Positions 15,278-24,733 of a DNA stretch of 46,098 nt are shown here, piece after piece. The stretch is from Oscillospiraceae bacterium. GTDB taxonomy: Bacteria > Bacillota > Clostridia > Oscillospirales > UBA929. Numbering within the stretch: position 1 is the stretch's first letter; each line of letters starts with the position of its first letter. The DNA lies in contig WRIZ01000018.1 of NCBI GenBank assembly GCA_009782475.1, positions 1 through 46,098 on the forward strand. Direction: 5' to 3'. Under the pieces are notes generated by a model that was not told where the DNA came from, searched no databases, and was given only the letters and a program-made list of their open reading frames with translations. The translations under genes were made by a program, and so were the position numbers.

Positions 15278-18200
15278 TGCCTCCAAGTCTTCGTCGTCGT
15301 CCGTTTCTGCCAGTTCCTCATCGGTCGCTTCGCTCAGGTCGGAGTAGTCAAACTCGCTCTCGTCGGCGTCTTCGATGTGGTAGCCGGCCGCTTCGAGGTC
15401 TCCTTCTGCCACCAGCTGCTCCTCCGGCGCGGTATTGCGCCCGAACGGTTCATCGTCTTCGGTGTCGCGTAAAACGACCTCCTGACCGAACCTGTCCAGC
15501 ACACAGACGTCAAGGGAAAGCGACTGCAATTCTTTGACCAAGACCCTGAACGACTCCGGCACGCCGGGCTGCGGGACGTTATGCCCTTTGACGATGGCCT
15601 CGTAGGTTTTGACGCGCCCGGTGATGTCGTCGGATTTGACGGTTAATATCTCTTGCAAAGTATAGGCCGCGCCGTAGGCTTCCAACGCCCATACTTCCAT
15701 TTCGCCGAAACGCTGACCGCCGAATTGCGCCTTGCCGCCCAGCGGCTGCTGGGTAACCAAACTGTAGGGGCCGGTGGAACGGGCGTGGATTTTATCATCG
15801 ACCAGATGCGCCAGTTTAAGGAAGTAGACATACCCGACGGTAACGGGGTTGTCGAACTCCTCCCCGGTGCGCCCGTCGCGTAAAATGCTTTTGCCGTCCC
15901 GGCTCAGCCCGGCTTCTTCCAGCGTGTTTTCGATGTCGATCTCGTTGGCTCCGTCGAAGATGGGGGTGGCCACCTTCCAGCCCAACGCGCTGGCGGCGTA
16001 ACCCAAATGGACTTCCAGCACCTGTCCGATGTTCATACGGCTGGGGACGCCGAGCGGGTTGAGGACAATGTCCAGCGGCGTGCCGTTGGGCAGATAGGGC
16101 ATATCTTCCTGCGGCAGGATGCGGCTGATGACGCCTTTGTTGCCGTGACGCCCCGCCATCTTGTCGCCGACCGAGATTTTGCGTTTTTGGGCGATATAGC
16201 AGCGGACGCCCATGTTGACGCCGGGAGACAGCTCGTCTCCCGCCTCGCGGGTGAAAACCTTCACGTCAACAACAATGCCGCTCTCGCCGTGCGGGACGCG
16301 CAGCGACGTATCGCGCACTTCGCGGGCTTTTTCCCCGAAGATGGCGCGTAAAAGCCGTTCTTCCGCCGTCAGTTCGGTTTCGCCTTTGGGCGTCACCTTG
16401 CCGACCAAAATATCGCCGGAGCGGACTTCGGCGCCGATGCGCACGATGCCGCGGTCGTCGAGGTCTTTCAAAGCGTCGTCGCCGACGTTGGGGATGTCGC
16501 GGGTGATCTCCTCGCTGCCGAGTTTGGTGTCACGCGCTTCGATTTCATATTCCTCGATGTGGATGGAGGTGAAGACGTCGTCGCGGACAAGACGCTCATT
16601 GATCAGGATGGCGTCTTCGTAGTTATAGCCCTCCCACGTCATAAAGCCGACCAGCACGTTCTTGCCGAGCGAAATCTCGCCTTCGTCGGTCGAAGGCCCG
16701 TCTACCAGCACATCGCCCTTATTGACACGGTCGCCCGCGGCGACGATGGGACGCTGGTTGATGCAGGTTCCCTGATTGCTCCGGGCAAATTTGGTCAGCT
16801 GATAGGTCTTTGACCCGCTTCCGTCGTATTGCACGGTGAGGGAAGAGGCCGTGACACGCGTAACCTTGCCGCCGTCCTCGGCGACGATGACCACGCCGGA
16901 GTCGCAAGCGGCTTTGTATTCAATGCCGGTCGCCACGATGGGCGCCTGGGTCACCAACAGCGGAACGGCTTGACGCTGCATGTTGGAACCCATCAAGGCG
17001 CGGTTGGCGTCGTCGTTTTCAAGGAAGGGGATCATGGCGGTGGCGACCGAAACCATCATCTTGGGCGAGATGTCGATGAAATCGACGCGGTCGCGTTCGA
17101 CCTCGATGATGTCGCGCGCCCGGCAGGTGATGCGCTCATTGATGAAGCGGCCGTCTTTGTCCACCGGCTCGTTGGCCTGGGCTACGATATATTCATCTTC
17201 CATGTCGGCGGTCATGTAGACCACCTCGTCGGTCAGACGGTGGGTGACCGGGTCGATCTTGCGCAGAGGCGACTCGATGAACCCGTATTCGTTGATGCGG
17301 GCGTAGGTGGAGAGATAGGAGATCAGGCCGATGTTCGGCCCTTCCGGCGTCTCGATCGGGCACATCCGGCCGTAGTGGCTGTAGTGAACGTCGCGCACCT
17401 CAAAGTTGGCGCGTTCGCGGGATAAACCGCCCGGGCCGAGAGCCGACATGCGGCGTTTGTGGGTCAGCTCGGCCAGCGGGTTGGTTTGATCCATGAACTG
17501 GCTGAGGGGGGAGGAACCGAAAAATTCTTTGATCGCCGCCGTGACGGGGCGGATGTTGATGAGGGACTGCGGGGTGACGATGTCGAGGTCTTGGATGGTC
17601 ATGCGTTCGCGGATGACGCGCTCCATACGGGAGAAGCCGATGCGGAACTGGTTTTGCAGAAGCTCGCCCACACTGCGCAGGCGGCGATTGCCCAAATGGT
17701 CGATGTCGTCGGGCGTCCCGATGCCGTGCGCCAAAGCGCAGACATAGTTGATGGAGGATAAAATATCGTCGGCGATGATGTGTTTGGGCAGCAGTTCGTC
17801 AATGCGTTCTTTAACGACCGCCTGTACATCGTTTGTCCCGCTTTCCAAAATCTCGCGCAGGACGGAAAAACGGACGCGTTCGTAGATACCGACCGATTTT
17901 GGGTCGAAATCCACAAAGCCGGAAAGGTCTACAAAGCCGTTGGTAAAGACTTTGACCTCTTTGCCGTTGGCGTCGACCCACATTTCGGTGACGCCTTTGC
18001 CTTCCAGTTCGCGCACCTGCTCGCGCCCCAGCACCGTTCCGGCGTCGGCCAAAATCTCGCCGCTAAGCGGATCGGCCACCGGGCGGGTGAGCTTACGCCC
18101 TGTCAGGCGGGGGAACAACGCCAGCTTTTTATTGAATTTATACCGCCCGACATGGCTTAAGTCATACCGCCGCGCGTCAAAGAAGAGGCTGTTGAGGAGG

Positions 18201-18961
18201 GAGCGCGCGCTGTCGACCGTGGGCGGTTCGCCCGGGCGCAAACGGCGGTAAATCTCCATCAGGGCTTCCTCTTCGGTTTTCGACGGGTCTTTTTCCAGGG
18301 TGGCTATAATGCGCTCGTCGCCGCCGTACATGTCCAATATATCCGCGTCGGAGCGCACGCCGAGGGCGCGAACCAAGCTGGTGACGGGCAGTTTGCGGTT
18401 TTTATCGATGCGGACGAAAATAATGTCGTTCAGGTCTGTTTCATATTCAAGCCACGCCCCCCTGTAAGGGATGACGGTACATCCATAGACAGGGGTGACG
18501 GTGTTTTCGTTGTTTTCATCGTAATAGACGCCCGGGCTCCGCACGATTTGGCTGACGATGACGCGTTCGGCTCCGTTGACGATGAAGGTGCCGTTGTCGG
18601 TCATCAGCGGGAAATCCCCCATGAATATCTCCTGCTCTTTGATCTCCTCGGTCTCCCTGTTGCGCAGACGCACCCGCACCTTGAGCGGCGCGGCGTAGTT
18701 GGCGTCGCGGTTTTTGCATTCCTCCACCGAATATTTGGGCGTATCCTCCAGCTGGTAGTCGATAAACGACAGCTCAAGGTTTCCGGTGTAGTCGGAAATG
18801 GCCGACACATCCCGGAAAACCTGACGCAGCCCCATATCGAGGAACCAGCGGTAGGAGTTTTTCTGCACCTCAATGAGGCTCGGAACCTCCAAAATCTCTT
18901 GCAGGCGGGAATAACTCTTCCGAACCGTCCTGCCGTAGCGCACGTCTTTGACCGTAACCAA
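15266..18961 (-). CDS. rpoB: DNA-directed RNA polymerase subunit beta
   Basis: This is the second largest core subunit, 1231 residues. The rifampicin-binding segment reads [20 protein letters not shown] with the usual Gln, Asp, His and Ser residues of sensitive enzymes; one position before it is Pro where Gln is common (SSPLSQ). The conserved [28 protein letters not shown] and [20 protein letters not shown] blocks are present. The C-terminus carries an acidic extension of about 70 residues. It starts with TTG 18961 preceded by AAAGGGG. Its neighbour upstream is not rplJL, unlike the usual bacterial order. Confidence 0.98.
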   Translation of the reverse strand: MVTVKDVRYGRTVRKSYSRLQEILEVPSLIEVQKNSYRWFLDMGLRQVFRDVSAISDYTGNLELSFIDYQLEDTPKYSVEECKNRDANYAAPLKVRVRLRNRETEEIKEQEIFMGDFPLMTDNGTFIVNGAERVIVSQIVRSPGVYYDENNENTVTPVYGCTVIPYRGAWLEYETDLNDIIFVRIDKNRKLPVTSLVRALGVRSDADILDMYGGDERIIATLEKDPSKTEEEALMEIYRRLRPGEPPTVDSARSLLNSLFFDARRYDLSHVGRYKFNKKLALFPRLTGRKLTRPVADPLSGEILADAGTVLGREQVRELEGKGVTEMWVDANGKEVKVFTNGFVDLSGFVDFDPKSVGIYERVRFSVLREILESGTNDVQAVVKERIDELLPKHIIADDILSSINYVCALAHGIGTPDDIDHLGNRRLRSVGELLQNQFRIGFSRMERVIRERMTIQDLDIVTPQSLINIRPVTAAIKEFFGSSPLSQFMDQTNPLAELTHKRRMSALGPGGLSRERANFEVRDVHYSHYGRMCPIETPEGPNIGLISYLSTYARINEYGFIESPLRKIDPVTHRLTDEVVYMTADMEDEYIVAQANEPVDKDGRFINERITCRARDIIEVERDRVDFIDISPKMMVSVATAMIPFLENDDANRALMGSNMQRQAVPLLVTQAPIVATGIEYKAACDSGVVIVAEDGGKVTRVTASSLTVQYDGSGSKTYQLTKFARSNQGTCINQRPIVAAGDRVNKGDVLVDGPSTDEGEISLGKNVLVGFMTWEGYNYEDAILINERLVRDDVFTSIHIEEYEIEARDTKLGSEEITRDIPNVGDDALKDLDDRGIVRIGAEVRSGDILVGKVTPKGETELTAEERLLRAIFGEKAREVRDTSLRVPHGESGIVVDVKVFTREAGDELSPGVNMGVRCYIAQKRKISVGDKMAGRHGNKGVISRILPQEDMPYLPNGTPLDIVLNPLGVPSRMNIGQVLEVHLGYAASALGWKVATPIFDGANEIDIENTLEEAGLSRDGKSILRDGRTGEEFDNPVTVGYVYFLKLAHLVDDKIHARSTGPYSLVTQQPLGGKAQFGGQRFGEMEVWALEAYGAAYTLQEILTVKSDDITGRVKTYEAIVKGHNVPQPGVPESFRVLVKELQSLSLDVCVLDRFGQEVVLRDTEDDEPFGRNTAPEEQLVAEGDLEAAGYHIEDADESEFDYSDLSEATDEELAETDDDEDLEAIDS

Positions 18962-19117
18962 ATGGATTTTCCCCTTTCAAAGGTTTGATACACACGGATC
19001 AACGTATGATTTCCTTCGACGATGTATTGCTTTTTTACGGATTTTGTGGTATTGTGTATGTGGGGTAACGCCGCGCTTTGGCCTGTCCGCTTTGCGGGCG
19101 CAGTGCGGCGAATTTTG

Positions 19118-19146
19118 ATTGTATCAGGATTTTCCATCAATGTCAA
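19118..19146 (-). promoter_or_regulatory. Sigma-A promoter of rpoBC
   Basis: On the minus strand TTGACA (19146-19141) and TACAAT (19123-19118) are separated by 17 nt. The transcript would start near 19111, leaving a leader of about 150 nt with a GC-rich inverted repeat (CGCCGC near 19110, GCGGCG near 19070). rpoBC thus has its own promoter here. Confidence 0.8.
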
Positions 19147-19165
19147 GAATTATTTTTGAATAAAG

Positions 19166-19209
19166 CCCCCTTGATAATTTAGCGTAATTATGCTAAACTA
19201 CCAAGGGGG
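19166..19209 (+). promoter_or_regulatory. Nested palindromes over the TA promoter and ribosome site
   Basis: An outer inverted repeat CCCCCTTG (19166-19173) with CAAGGGGG (19202-19209) encloses an inner one, TTTAGC (19178-19183) with GCTAAA (19192-19197). A candidate promoter TTGATA (19171-19176), 17 nt, TAAACT (19194-19199) overlaps both. The right outer arm contains the SD of the antitoxin at 19218. The inner palindrome is the likely operator; the outer one could hide the SD in any longer transcript. Confidence 0.6.
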
Positions 19210-19217
19210 TGTATTGT

Positions 19218-19487
19218 ATGAACACAATCAGACCTGTTTCCGATTTGCGGAATAATTTTGCTGAAATATCAAAAACAGTCCATGAAACAGACCAGCCCGT
19301 TTTTCTAACGAAGAATGGGTTCGGCAATATGGTTGTCATGAGCATGGCGGCGTATGAAAATCTGCACTTTGAAAGCGAAATTTACGTCAAGCTGCAAGAA
19401 GCCGAGCGCGAAGCAAGGGAAACAAGCAGGCGGTTTTCATCCAAAGATGTTTTAGCGGCTATGCGGAACGCCATTGAAGATGTATAA
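19218..19487 (+). CDS. YefM/Phd family antitoxin
   Basis: The start is ATG 19218 after AAGGGGGTG, giving 89 residues; GTG 19209 lies inside the SD and is rejected. The N-terminus MNTIRPVSDLRNNFAEISKT and the segment QPVFLTKNGFGNMVVMSMAAYE are classic YefM/Phd. A charged C-terminal tail would bind the toxin. It is divergent from rpoBC, 256 nt from rpoB. It overlaps the toxin gene by 8 nt. Confidence 0.93.
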   Translation: MNTIRPVSDLRNNFAEISKTVHETDQPVFLTKNGFGNMVVMSMAAYENLHFESEIYVKLQEAEREARETSRRFSSKDVLAAMRNAIEDV

Positions 19488-19788
19488 GCTGGAGTACCTG
19501 CCGCTGGCCAAACAGGACATGACAGACATTGTACGGTATATCAGCCGTGAGCTAGTCAATCCTATTGCGGCGGAGAGATTGGCCAGCGAAATGATCGAAG
19601 CTGCCGAAAGATTGATTGACTTCCCTTACGCATACCCCGCTCACTACCCGATTAAACCTCTAAAGCACGAGTACCGCCGCTTATTGGTTCGGAATTACAT
19701 CATATTCTACACCGTGGACGAAAAGCTAAAGCTCATTACGGTTGCGAGGGTCATTTACGCAAGACGGGATTATGAGGCTTTACTGTAA
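19480..19788 (+). CDS. RelE/ParE family toxin
   Basis: The start is ATG 19480, giving 102 residues (the TTG two codons earlier is less likely). The pattern MYKLEYLPLAKQDMTDIVRY, then PIAAERLASEMIEAAERL and the end RNYIIFYTVDEKLKLITVAR with VIYARRDYEALL is typical of the plasmid-stabilisation ParE/RelE family. Cotranslated with the YefM-like antitoxin. The target, ribosome-bound mRNA or gyrase, cannot be decided from sequence alone; the RRDY ending is common in both. Confidence 0.92.
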   Translation: MYKLEYLPLAKQDMTDIVRYISRELVNPIAAERLASEMIEAAERLIDFPYAYPAHYPIKPLKHEYRRLLVRNYIIFYTVDEKLKLITVARVIYARRDYEALL

Positions 19789-19803
19789 CTCCACAATACA
19801 GCA

Positions 19804-19827
19804 AACCCCTCCGTCGCCGGAGAGGTT
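19804..19827 (+). terminator. Hairpin after the TA operon
   Basis: AACCCCTCCG (19804-19813) pairs with CGGAGAGGTT (19818-19827) with one mismatch and a 4-nt loop, followed by TATGCAGTTGTTATT. It lies 15 nt after the toxin stop. The rest of the gap to 20066 is AT-rich; I see no further gene there. Confidence 0.5.
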
Positions 19828-20066
19828 TATGCAGTTGTTATTGCTTGGCTTGCAGCGCGTGTTCCATCACCAAAGTCTGCCGCGGGGGCTTCGTTTTTGC
19901 CAGCCTTCCCGATGGGGTTATTATCGAATAATGTCGATGGAAAATCATTGACAACAGCATATCACATAGTTATAATATACATAGTTACAATTAGCAAACC
20001 ATCGTCAACCGATAAACAAACCATATTATGTGTAAAACTCTACTGCAAAGGAAAGGGAGAAAAGCA

Positions 20067-20756
20067 ATGATACGTACAATTAAGAGATTTATCGCTATTT
20101 CCGCTGCTACAGCAACTATGTTGACACTAATCATTACGAGTTCAAGCGCGCACGAGATATGGCCCAGTCGTCCCCATAGATGGGAAATAACATCGAGAGT
20201 CAATGGTGTCACTAGATGTACATTGAATGTACATAGTGAACATTTATCCGGCAACTGGGTTGCCGCGTTTCCAACAGTGTTGACAAATTGGACTAATAAC
20301 AGCAACGGCAGAGTGTTATGCAACAATGCAACCGATACAGTTTACAATAAACTCACCGGAAAAGATGCAACAATCTCTCTTGATAGCTCATGGCTTATAT
20401 CAGGCTATGAAGCAACCTTTGGTGTAGACACATTAGGAATTACTCTAATGGGAAATCTAGATACACACTCGACTATGATATGTGGTTTTCCGTCATTCAA
20501 TTCGAGTTGTGCGACACGAGTTAACCATGCGACTATACGTCTAACGCAAAAAAACACATTTGTAATAGGTGGCAGCAATTATACCTTACAAAATGGAGAT
20601 AGAATTCATATCATGGTGCATGAGATAGGGCACGCACTGGGTTTAGGCCATTCTGGAACAGCGCATGATTCTGTGATGACAGTCGGGGCTTTAGCAGGAT
20701 CGCCTCAAATACCGCAAGCTCATGATAGAACTGATCTTGCATCGTTTTATCCGTAA
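20067..20756 (+). CDS. Secreted matrixin-type zinc metalloprotease
   Basis: The start is ATG 20067 with GGAAAGGGAG upstream, giving 229 residues. Residues about 8-32 form a Sec signal peptide (AISAATATMLTLIITSSSAH). The C-terminal domain carries the metzincin zinc site HEIGHALGLGHS with ligands H185, H189 and H195, and a Met-turn in HDSVMTVG shortly after. Four cysteines outside the signal may pair in the mature protein. Matrixin-type enzymes cleave extracellular proteins; substrate unknown. The gene is visibly AT-richer than rpoBC and rpsB on either side, suggesting recent acquisition. A membrane-anchored partner follows 56 nt downstream. Confidence 0.88.
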   Translation: MIRTIKRFIAISAATATMLTLIITSSSAHEIWPSRPHRWEITSRVNGVTRCTLNVHSEHLSGNWVAAFPTVLTNWTNNSNGRVLCNNATDTVYNKLTGKDATISLDSSWLISGYEATFGVDTLGITLMGNLDTHSTMICGFPSFNSSCATRVNHATIRLTQKNTFVIGGSNYTLQNGDRIHIMVHEIGHALGLGHSGTAHDSVMTVGALAGSPQIPQAHDRTDLASFYP

Positions 20757-20812
20757 TAACACACTTCCTAGATATGTTAACTAAAATAAATTTAAGCAAA
20801 GGTGGTATACAC

Positions 20813-21463
20813 ATGAAAAAAAGGAAACTGGCATTGATTTTCAGCTTCATTAGCGTATGTATTTTACTACTATCTATAACCCTCTTCTCCCAACAGGAGA
20901 ATGATATGTATGCGGATGAATCAAGGTATAATATGAATCCAGATGTTTCCGGCAAGGTTGTCGGTTCTAGAAATGGGCTGATGACACGCATTACTCCGGT
21001 TATTCTTGATGATGTTTTAGCGGAAGCAACGTGCGTTGTCATTGGAAACGTTATTGACGGCGGATTGGCAATATCTACGAACATAGGAATGGGCAGTGGT
21101 TATGAAGGAACGATATATCATACAATCACGAAAGTACAAGTGCTTGAAACGATTGTCGGAAAACCACCGGAAAGTAAAATCATTAACTACAGGCAGTTGG
21201 GCATACCTGACGATGATATGTGGCAAACAAAGGTAGAAAAAGAGAAGACATATGTGTTTATACTAAAGTATTTCAAAGAATTAGACCAGTATATGGCAAC
21301 TGCGTTTGAGGAAAGCCTGTTCATGGTTGATAAAAACAACAAGCTAACCTCTGTATCTGATCGTTTGTTTTGTGCAAAATATGATGGCATTGATTTAGGT
21401 GTTTTCACTGAAGATGCGATAATTTCTAAAGAAAGAGTAGCAATACTAGAACATTCTAATTAA
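20813..21463 (+). CDS. Membrane-anchored extracytoplasmic protein paired with the metalloprotease
   Basis: The start is ATG 20813 with AAAGGTGG upstream, giving 216 residues. Residues about 6-26 are a hydrophobic anchor or signal helix (LALIFSFISVCILLLSITLF). The rest contains a beta-rich core, ILDDVLAEATCVVIGNVIDG, then ITKVQVLETIVGKPPESKI and KTYVFILKYFKEL. This pattern is seen in uncharacterised extracellular proteins of Firmicutes that are often encoded with secreted proteases (recollection, not verified). It could be an inhibitor, chaperone or substrate of the matrixin. Same AT-rich island; shares the terminator at 21510-21546. Confidence 0.65.
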   Translation: MKKRKLALIFSFISVCILLLSITLFSQQENDMYADESRYNMNPDVSGKVVGSRNGLMTRITPVILDDVLAEATCVVIGNVIDGGLAISTNIGMGSGYEGTIYHTITKVQVLETIVGKPPESKIINYRQLGIPDDDMWQTKVEKEKTYVFILKYFKELDQYMATAFEESLFMVDKNNKLTSVSDRLFCAKYDGIDLGVFTEDAIISKERVAILEHSN

Positions 21464-21509
21464 CAACATCTCATAATTAAGCACAAGATTAGAGGCAATG
21501 CTCAAACTA

Positions 21510-21546
21510 AAAATCCCTCCTCCGTAGAATACAGAGGAGGGATTTT
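21510..21546 (+). terminator. Rho-independent terminator of the metalloprotease operon
   Basis: A perfect 13-bp stem (21510-21522 with 21534-21546) with an 11-nt loop ends in GGGATTTT and is followed by ACAAG. It lies 46 nt after the stop at 21463. Confidence 0.8.
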
Positions 21547-21600
21547 ACAAGACAAACAAAGCCGTATGCGTCAATGATTCCTAAATGCAAAAACTTTTTC

Positions 21601-21629
21601 TTGCATTCCGTAAATACATATGATACTAT
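21601..21629 (+). promoter_or_regulatory. Probable rpsB-tsf promoter
   Basis: TTGCAT (21601-21606) and TACTAT (21624-21629) are spaced by 17 nt. It would give a leader of about 145 nt before rpsB. Confidence 0.5.
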
Positions 21630-21635
21630 ACCTGA

Positions 21636-21779
21636 GCGTGTCAAGCACCGCGACGCCCGCCGGGCGGTCAGCTAAAGTGAATTTAGCTTCCCTGACGGTC
21701 TGCGTTGCTCTTCGCGCAAAAATACACACACATGCAACGGTGCTCCAAGCATGTGGAGGATTGAAGGAGGAGCAGCCCC
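21636..21779 (+). promoter_or_regulatory. Structured 5' leader of rpsB
   Basis: The leader contains a perfect hairpin AGCTAAA-GTGAA-TTTAGCT (21670-21688), enclosed by a GTCAG/CTGAC pairing and by a GC-rich CCCGCCGGGCGG segment before it. The SD GGAGGAG lies about 10 nt before the ATG. An autoregulatory leader for S2 is plausible because ribosomal protein operons often have one, but I do not recognise this structure as a named family. Confidence 0.45.
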
Positions 21780-22631
21780 ATGGGAGTCGTATCCATGAAA
21801 CAATTACTCGAAGCCGGTGTGCATTTCGGCCATCAGACACGCCGCTGGAACCCCAAGATGGCACAATTTATCTTCACAGAACGCAACGGCATCTACATCA
21901 TCGACCTGCAAAAAACCGTCCGCAAACTCGAAGACGCCTACAATTTCGTCCGCGACGTCGCGGCCGGCGGAGGCTCGATTCTGTTTGTCGGCACGAAAAA
22001 ACAGGCGCAGGAAGCCATCAAAGAGGAAGCCGAACGGGTGGGTATGTTTTTCGTCAACGCCCGCTGGCTGGGCGGAATGCTCACCAACTTCAAAACCATG
22101 CGCCGCCGCGTTGACCGTCTCAACCAGCTGGTGAAAATGGAAGCCGACGGCACCTTTGAAATGCTCCCGAAAAAAGAAGTCATCAAACTCCGCGGGGAGA
22201 TTCAAAAACTCGAAAAATACCTCGGCGGCGTCAAAGAGATGCACCGCCTGCCCGGGGCTTTGTTTATCGTAGACCCGCGCAAAGAACGCAACGCCATCGC
22301 CGAAGCGCGCAAATTGGGCGTCCCGATCGTCGCCATCGTCGATACCAACTGCGACCCCGACGAGATCGATCATCCCATTCCAGGCAACGACGACGCCATC
22401 CGCGCCATCAAGCTCATCTCGCAGGCTATGGCCAACGCCGTCATCGAAGGGCGGCAGGGCCAGCAAGGCGCGGCCGCGCTGGACACCGATGAAAACGGGC
22501 TCCCGATCGAGGCGGATGAAAGCGAAGAAAAAGTAGAGCGCAAAGAGAAAAAAGCGAAAGAGAAAGTGGTAGAAAAAGCAGCAGAGAAGCCGGAAGAGAA
22601 AGCAGAAGAGAAAATAGAAGGAGTAGTATAG
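21780..22631 (+). CDS. rpsB: 30S ribosomal protein S2
   Basis: The protein begins [20 protein letters not shown], the standard S2 start, with [12 protein letters not shown] and [17 protein letters not shown] following. The ATG at 21780 has a strong SD (GGAGGAG). The length is 283 residues, about 40 more than usual; the excess is a C-terminal tail rich in Lys and Glu (from about residue 240: [17 protein letters not shown] and onwards). The tail may contact rRNA or simply be flexible. tsf follows 2 nt downstream, the normal rpsB-tsf operon. Confidence 0.97.
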   Translation: MGVVSMKQLLEAGVHFGHQTRRWNPKMAQFIFTERNGIYIIDLQKTVRKLEDAYNFVRDVAAGGGSILFVGTKKQAQEAIKEEAERVGMFFVNARWLGGMLTNFKTMRRRVDRLNQLVKMEADGTFEMLPKKEVIKLRGEIQKLEKYLGGVKEMHRLPGALFIVDPRKERNAIAEARKLGVPIVAIVDTNCDPDEIDHPIPGNDDAIRAIKLISQAMANAVIEGRQGQQGAAALDTDENGLPIEADESEEKVERKEKKAKEKVVEKAAEKPEEKAEEKIEGVV

Positions 22632-22633
22632 CT

Positions 22634-23566
22634 ATGGCATTTACGGCAAAAGACGTGCAGACCCTGCGCGAGATGACCGGCGTCGGTATGATGGACTGCA
22701 AGAAAGCCCTGACCGAAGCCGACGGGAATATGGATAAAGCGGTGGAACTCCTCCGCGAAAAAGGGATGGCGGCGGCGGCCAAAAAAGCCTCCCGCGTTGC
22801 CGCCGAAGGCGTATGCCACGCCGCGGTCTGCGGCGAATGCGGCTGCGGCGTCGGAGCCGTGGTGGAATGCAACAGCGAAACCGACTTTGTGGCCAAAAAC
22901 GAGCAGTTTATGGCCTTTGTCAGCACCTGCGCCCAAACCGTTATGAAGCAGAACCCCGCCGACGTCGAGGCGTTGAAAGCCTGTGACGCCGGAAACGGCA
23001 TGACCATCGGCGAAACGCTGACCGACCTTGTGCTGAAAATCGGGGAGAATATGCAGATACGCCGTTTCGCGCGTTACGCCGAACCGGTCAACGCGGCCTA
23101 TGTCCACATGGGCGGCAAGATCGCCGTGCTGGTGCATATGGACGTCTCCGGCAATCTCAAAGACAACCCCGCCGTGAGCGAATTGGGGCGCGACGTCGCC
23201 ATGCAGATCGCCGCTATGAACCCCATGTGGCTGGATGAAGCGGGAGCCGACGCCGAAACCATCGCCAAAGAGCGCGAAATCATTGCGGCTCAGCTCAAAC
23301 AGGATGAAGCCAACGCCAAAAAGCCCGACAATGTGCTTGAGAAAATCGTTGAGGGGCGCATCCGCAAGTATCTTTCCGAAGTCTGCCTGCTGATGCAAAA
23401 CTACGTCAAAGGCGACAAAATCACCGTGGGCGACCATGTGAAAGCCGTTGCCAAGCAGCTCGGCGGCGACATCAGCATCACCAAGTTTGAACGGTTTGAG
23501 CGGGGCGAGGGTTTGGAAAAACGCGTCGATGACCTGGCCGCCGAAGTGGCAAAAATGGTTCAATAA
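22634..23566 (+). CDS. tsf: Elongation factor Ts
   Basis: This is the nucleotide exchange factor for EF-Tu. The N-terminal UBA-like domain (MAFTAKDVQTLREMTGVGMM with DCKKALTEADGNMDKA) and the contact site TDFVAKN are intact. The length of 310 residues is normal. An unusual feature is a cysteine cluster just before the conserved NSETDF: residues about 56-76 read VCHAAVCGECGCGVGAVVEC, with five cysteines where relatives have a short strand-turn with few or none. It could bind a metal or form a redox switch. Cotranscribed with rpsB. Confidence 0.97.
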   Translation: MAFTAKDVQTLREMTGVGMMDCKKALTEADGNMDKAVELLREKGMAAAAKKASRVAAEGVCHAAVCGECGCGVGAVVECNSETDFVAKNEQFMAFVSTCAQTVMKQNPADVEALKACDAGNGMTIGETLTDLVLKIGENMQIRRFARYAEPVNAAYVHMGGKIAVLVHMDVSGNLKDNPAVSELGRDVAMQIAAMNPMWLDEAGADAETIAKEREIIAAQLKQDEANAKKPDNVLEKIVEGRIRKYLSEVCLLMQNYVKGDKITVGDHVKAVAKQLGGDISITKFERFERGEGLEKRVDDLAAEVAKMVQ

Positions 23567-23576
23567 TCAAACGAAT

Positions 23577-23600
23577 AACCCCCGCCTGCCGGCGGGGGTT
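23577..23600 (+). terminator. Terminator of rpsB-tsf
   Basis: A perfect 10-bp stem (23577-23586 with 23591-23600), loop TGCC, followed by TGTTGT. It lies 10 nt after the tsf stop and 18 nt before the next gene, which lacks an obvious promoter of its own and may depend on read-through. Confidence 0.75.
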
Positions 23601-23618
23601 TGTTGTACGGAGCATAGA

Positions 23619-24470
23619 ATGAGAGAATTAACCCGTCTGCAAACCATCGAGCGCAGCATCCATCGAAAATACCGTAAAACGCTGTGGAACCCGTTTGTCG
23701 CGGGCGTCAAGCGGTATGAGCTGATCCAAAAGAACGATAAAATCGCCGTCTGCCTCTCGGGCGGCAAAGATTCGATGCTTCTCGCCAAGCTGATGCAAGC
23801 CTTGCTCAAGATCACCGACATCCCGTTTGAGCTGAAATATCTCGTCATGGATCCCGGTTACAGCGGCGATGTGCGGCGCGAAATCGAGAGCAACACAGAG
23901 CTTTTGGAAATCCCCGCCACGTGGTTCAGTTCGGATATTTTCAGTGTCGTAGAAAAACTTCAAGACGAGCAGGCGCGGAGCGCGATGTGCCGACGGTCTG
24001 ACCGCCCGCCCTGCTATATCTGCGCGCGGATGCGGCGGGGGTATCTCTACAGCTTCGCCAAAGAACTGGGCTGCAACAAGATCGCGCTGGGGCATCATTT
24101 CAGCGATGTGATCGAAACCGTTTTAATGGGGATGCTGTACGGCGCGCAGGTACAGACGATGATGCCTAAGTTAAAAAGCAAGAATTTCCCGGGAATGGAG
24201 CTCATCCGCCCGCTCTACTGCGTCCGCGAAGACGATATTATAGCGTGGACACGGTACAATGAGTTAACCTTTATCCCATGCTCTTGTCCGCTTTCCCAGT
24301 CCTGCGGCGGGTCGAAACGGCAGGAGGTCAAAGAGCTGATCAAACGGCTGAAACAGGATGACCGCGATGTGGAAGACCGCATTTTTCAGAGCGTCCACAT
24401 GGTCAATCTCGACACCGTGATCGGGTATAAACAAGGCGGCGTCGAGCATTCGTTTTTGGAGGGGTATTAG
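23619..24470 (+). CDS. TtcA-like PP-loop tRNA thiolation ATPase
   Basis: The start is ATG 23619, giving 283 residues. It is an N-type ATP pyrophosphatase with the PP-loop LSGGKDSMLLAKL (residues 47-52 SGGKDS), a CYICARMRRGYLY segment with the CxxC pair, GHHFSDVIETVLMGMLYG, and a C-terminal CSCPLSQSC cluster. These are features of TtcA/CTU1-type enzymes that activate a tRNA base for 2-thiolation using an iron-sulfur cluster. TtcA makes 2-thiocytidine; the precise position here is inferred. The stop overlaps that of the convergent gene at 24467 by 4 nt. Confidence 0.85.
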   Translation: MRELTRLQTIERSIHRKYRKTLWNPFVAGVKRYELIQKNDKIAVCLSGGKDSMLLAKLMQALLKITDIPFELKYLVMDPGYSGDVRREIESNTELLEIPATWFSSDIFSVVEKLQDEQARSAMCRRSDRPPCYICARMRRGYLYSFAKELGCNKIALGHHFSDVIETVLMGMLYGAQVQTMMPKLKSKNFPGMELIRPLYCVREDDIIAWTRYNELTFIPCSCPLSQSCGGSKRQEVKELIKRLKQDDRDVEDRIFQSVHMVNLDTVIGYKQGGVEHSFLEGY

Positions 24471-24721
24471 TTCTGTGCGAACCAAACTAGAACAGAGTTA
24501 TCGTAAAGTTCATGAGGAGCAATATCTTGCCCTCCCGCCCATTTAATTGTGTTTCCGGTAACACGCACAGTTTCAAAATATGATATATCCCTTAACTTTC
24601 CAAACCAATCACCGCTAATATAGGGAGACACATCAAATTCTCTGTTCTCTCTATGATCAAATTCGACTAATACCTTGTAATCCTTTAACGCATTTACGCC
24701 AGTAACTTTAGGTTGTAACAT
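24467..24721 (-). CDS. DUF2442 protein, probable antitoxin-like partner
   Basis: This 84-residue protein has MLQPKVTGVNALKDYKVLVE followed by FDVSPYISGDWFGKLRD and a conserved WAGGQDIAPHELYDNSV, characteristic of DUF2442. Such genes usually sit directly downstream of DUF4160 genes, as here (12 nt). The pair has been suggested to be a toxin-antitoxin or regulatory module, but the biochemistry is unknown to me. Confidence 0.85.
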   Translation of the reverse strand: MLQPKVTGVNALKDYKVLVEFDHRENREFDVSPYISGDWFGKLRDISYFETVRVTGNTIKWAGGQDIAPHELYDNSVLVWFAQN

Positions 24722-24733
24722 AATCCTTCCTCC

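Noticed and set aside
19789-20066. A gene in the gap after the second TA pair
   Set aside because: Frames here are short, without SD, and the segment contains the hairpin at 19804.
22370-23563. 397-codon minus-strand frame opposite rpsB-tsf
   Set aside because: Antisense shadow of tsf; Phe/His/Gly-rich as expected from mirrored codons.
23448-23618. N-terminal extension of the TtcA-like gene into tsf
   Set aside because: It would overlap tsf and run through its terminator; ATG 23619 gives a normal N-terminus.
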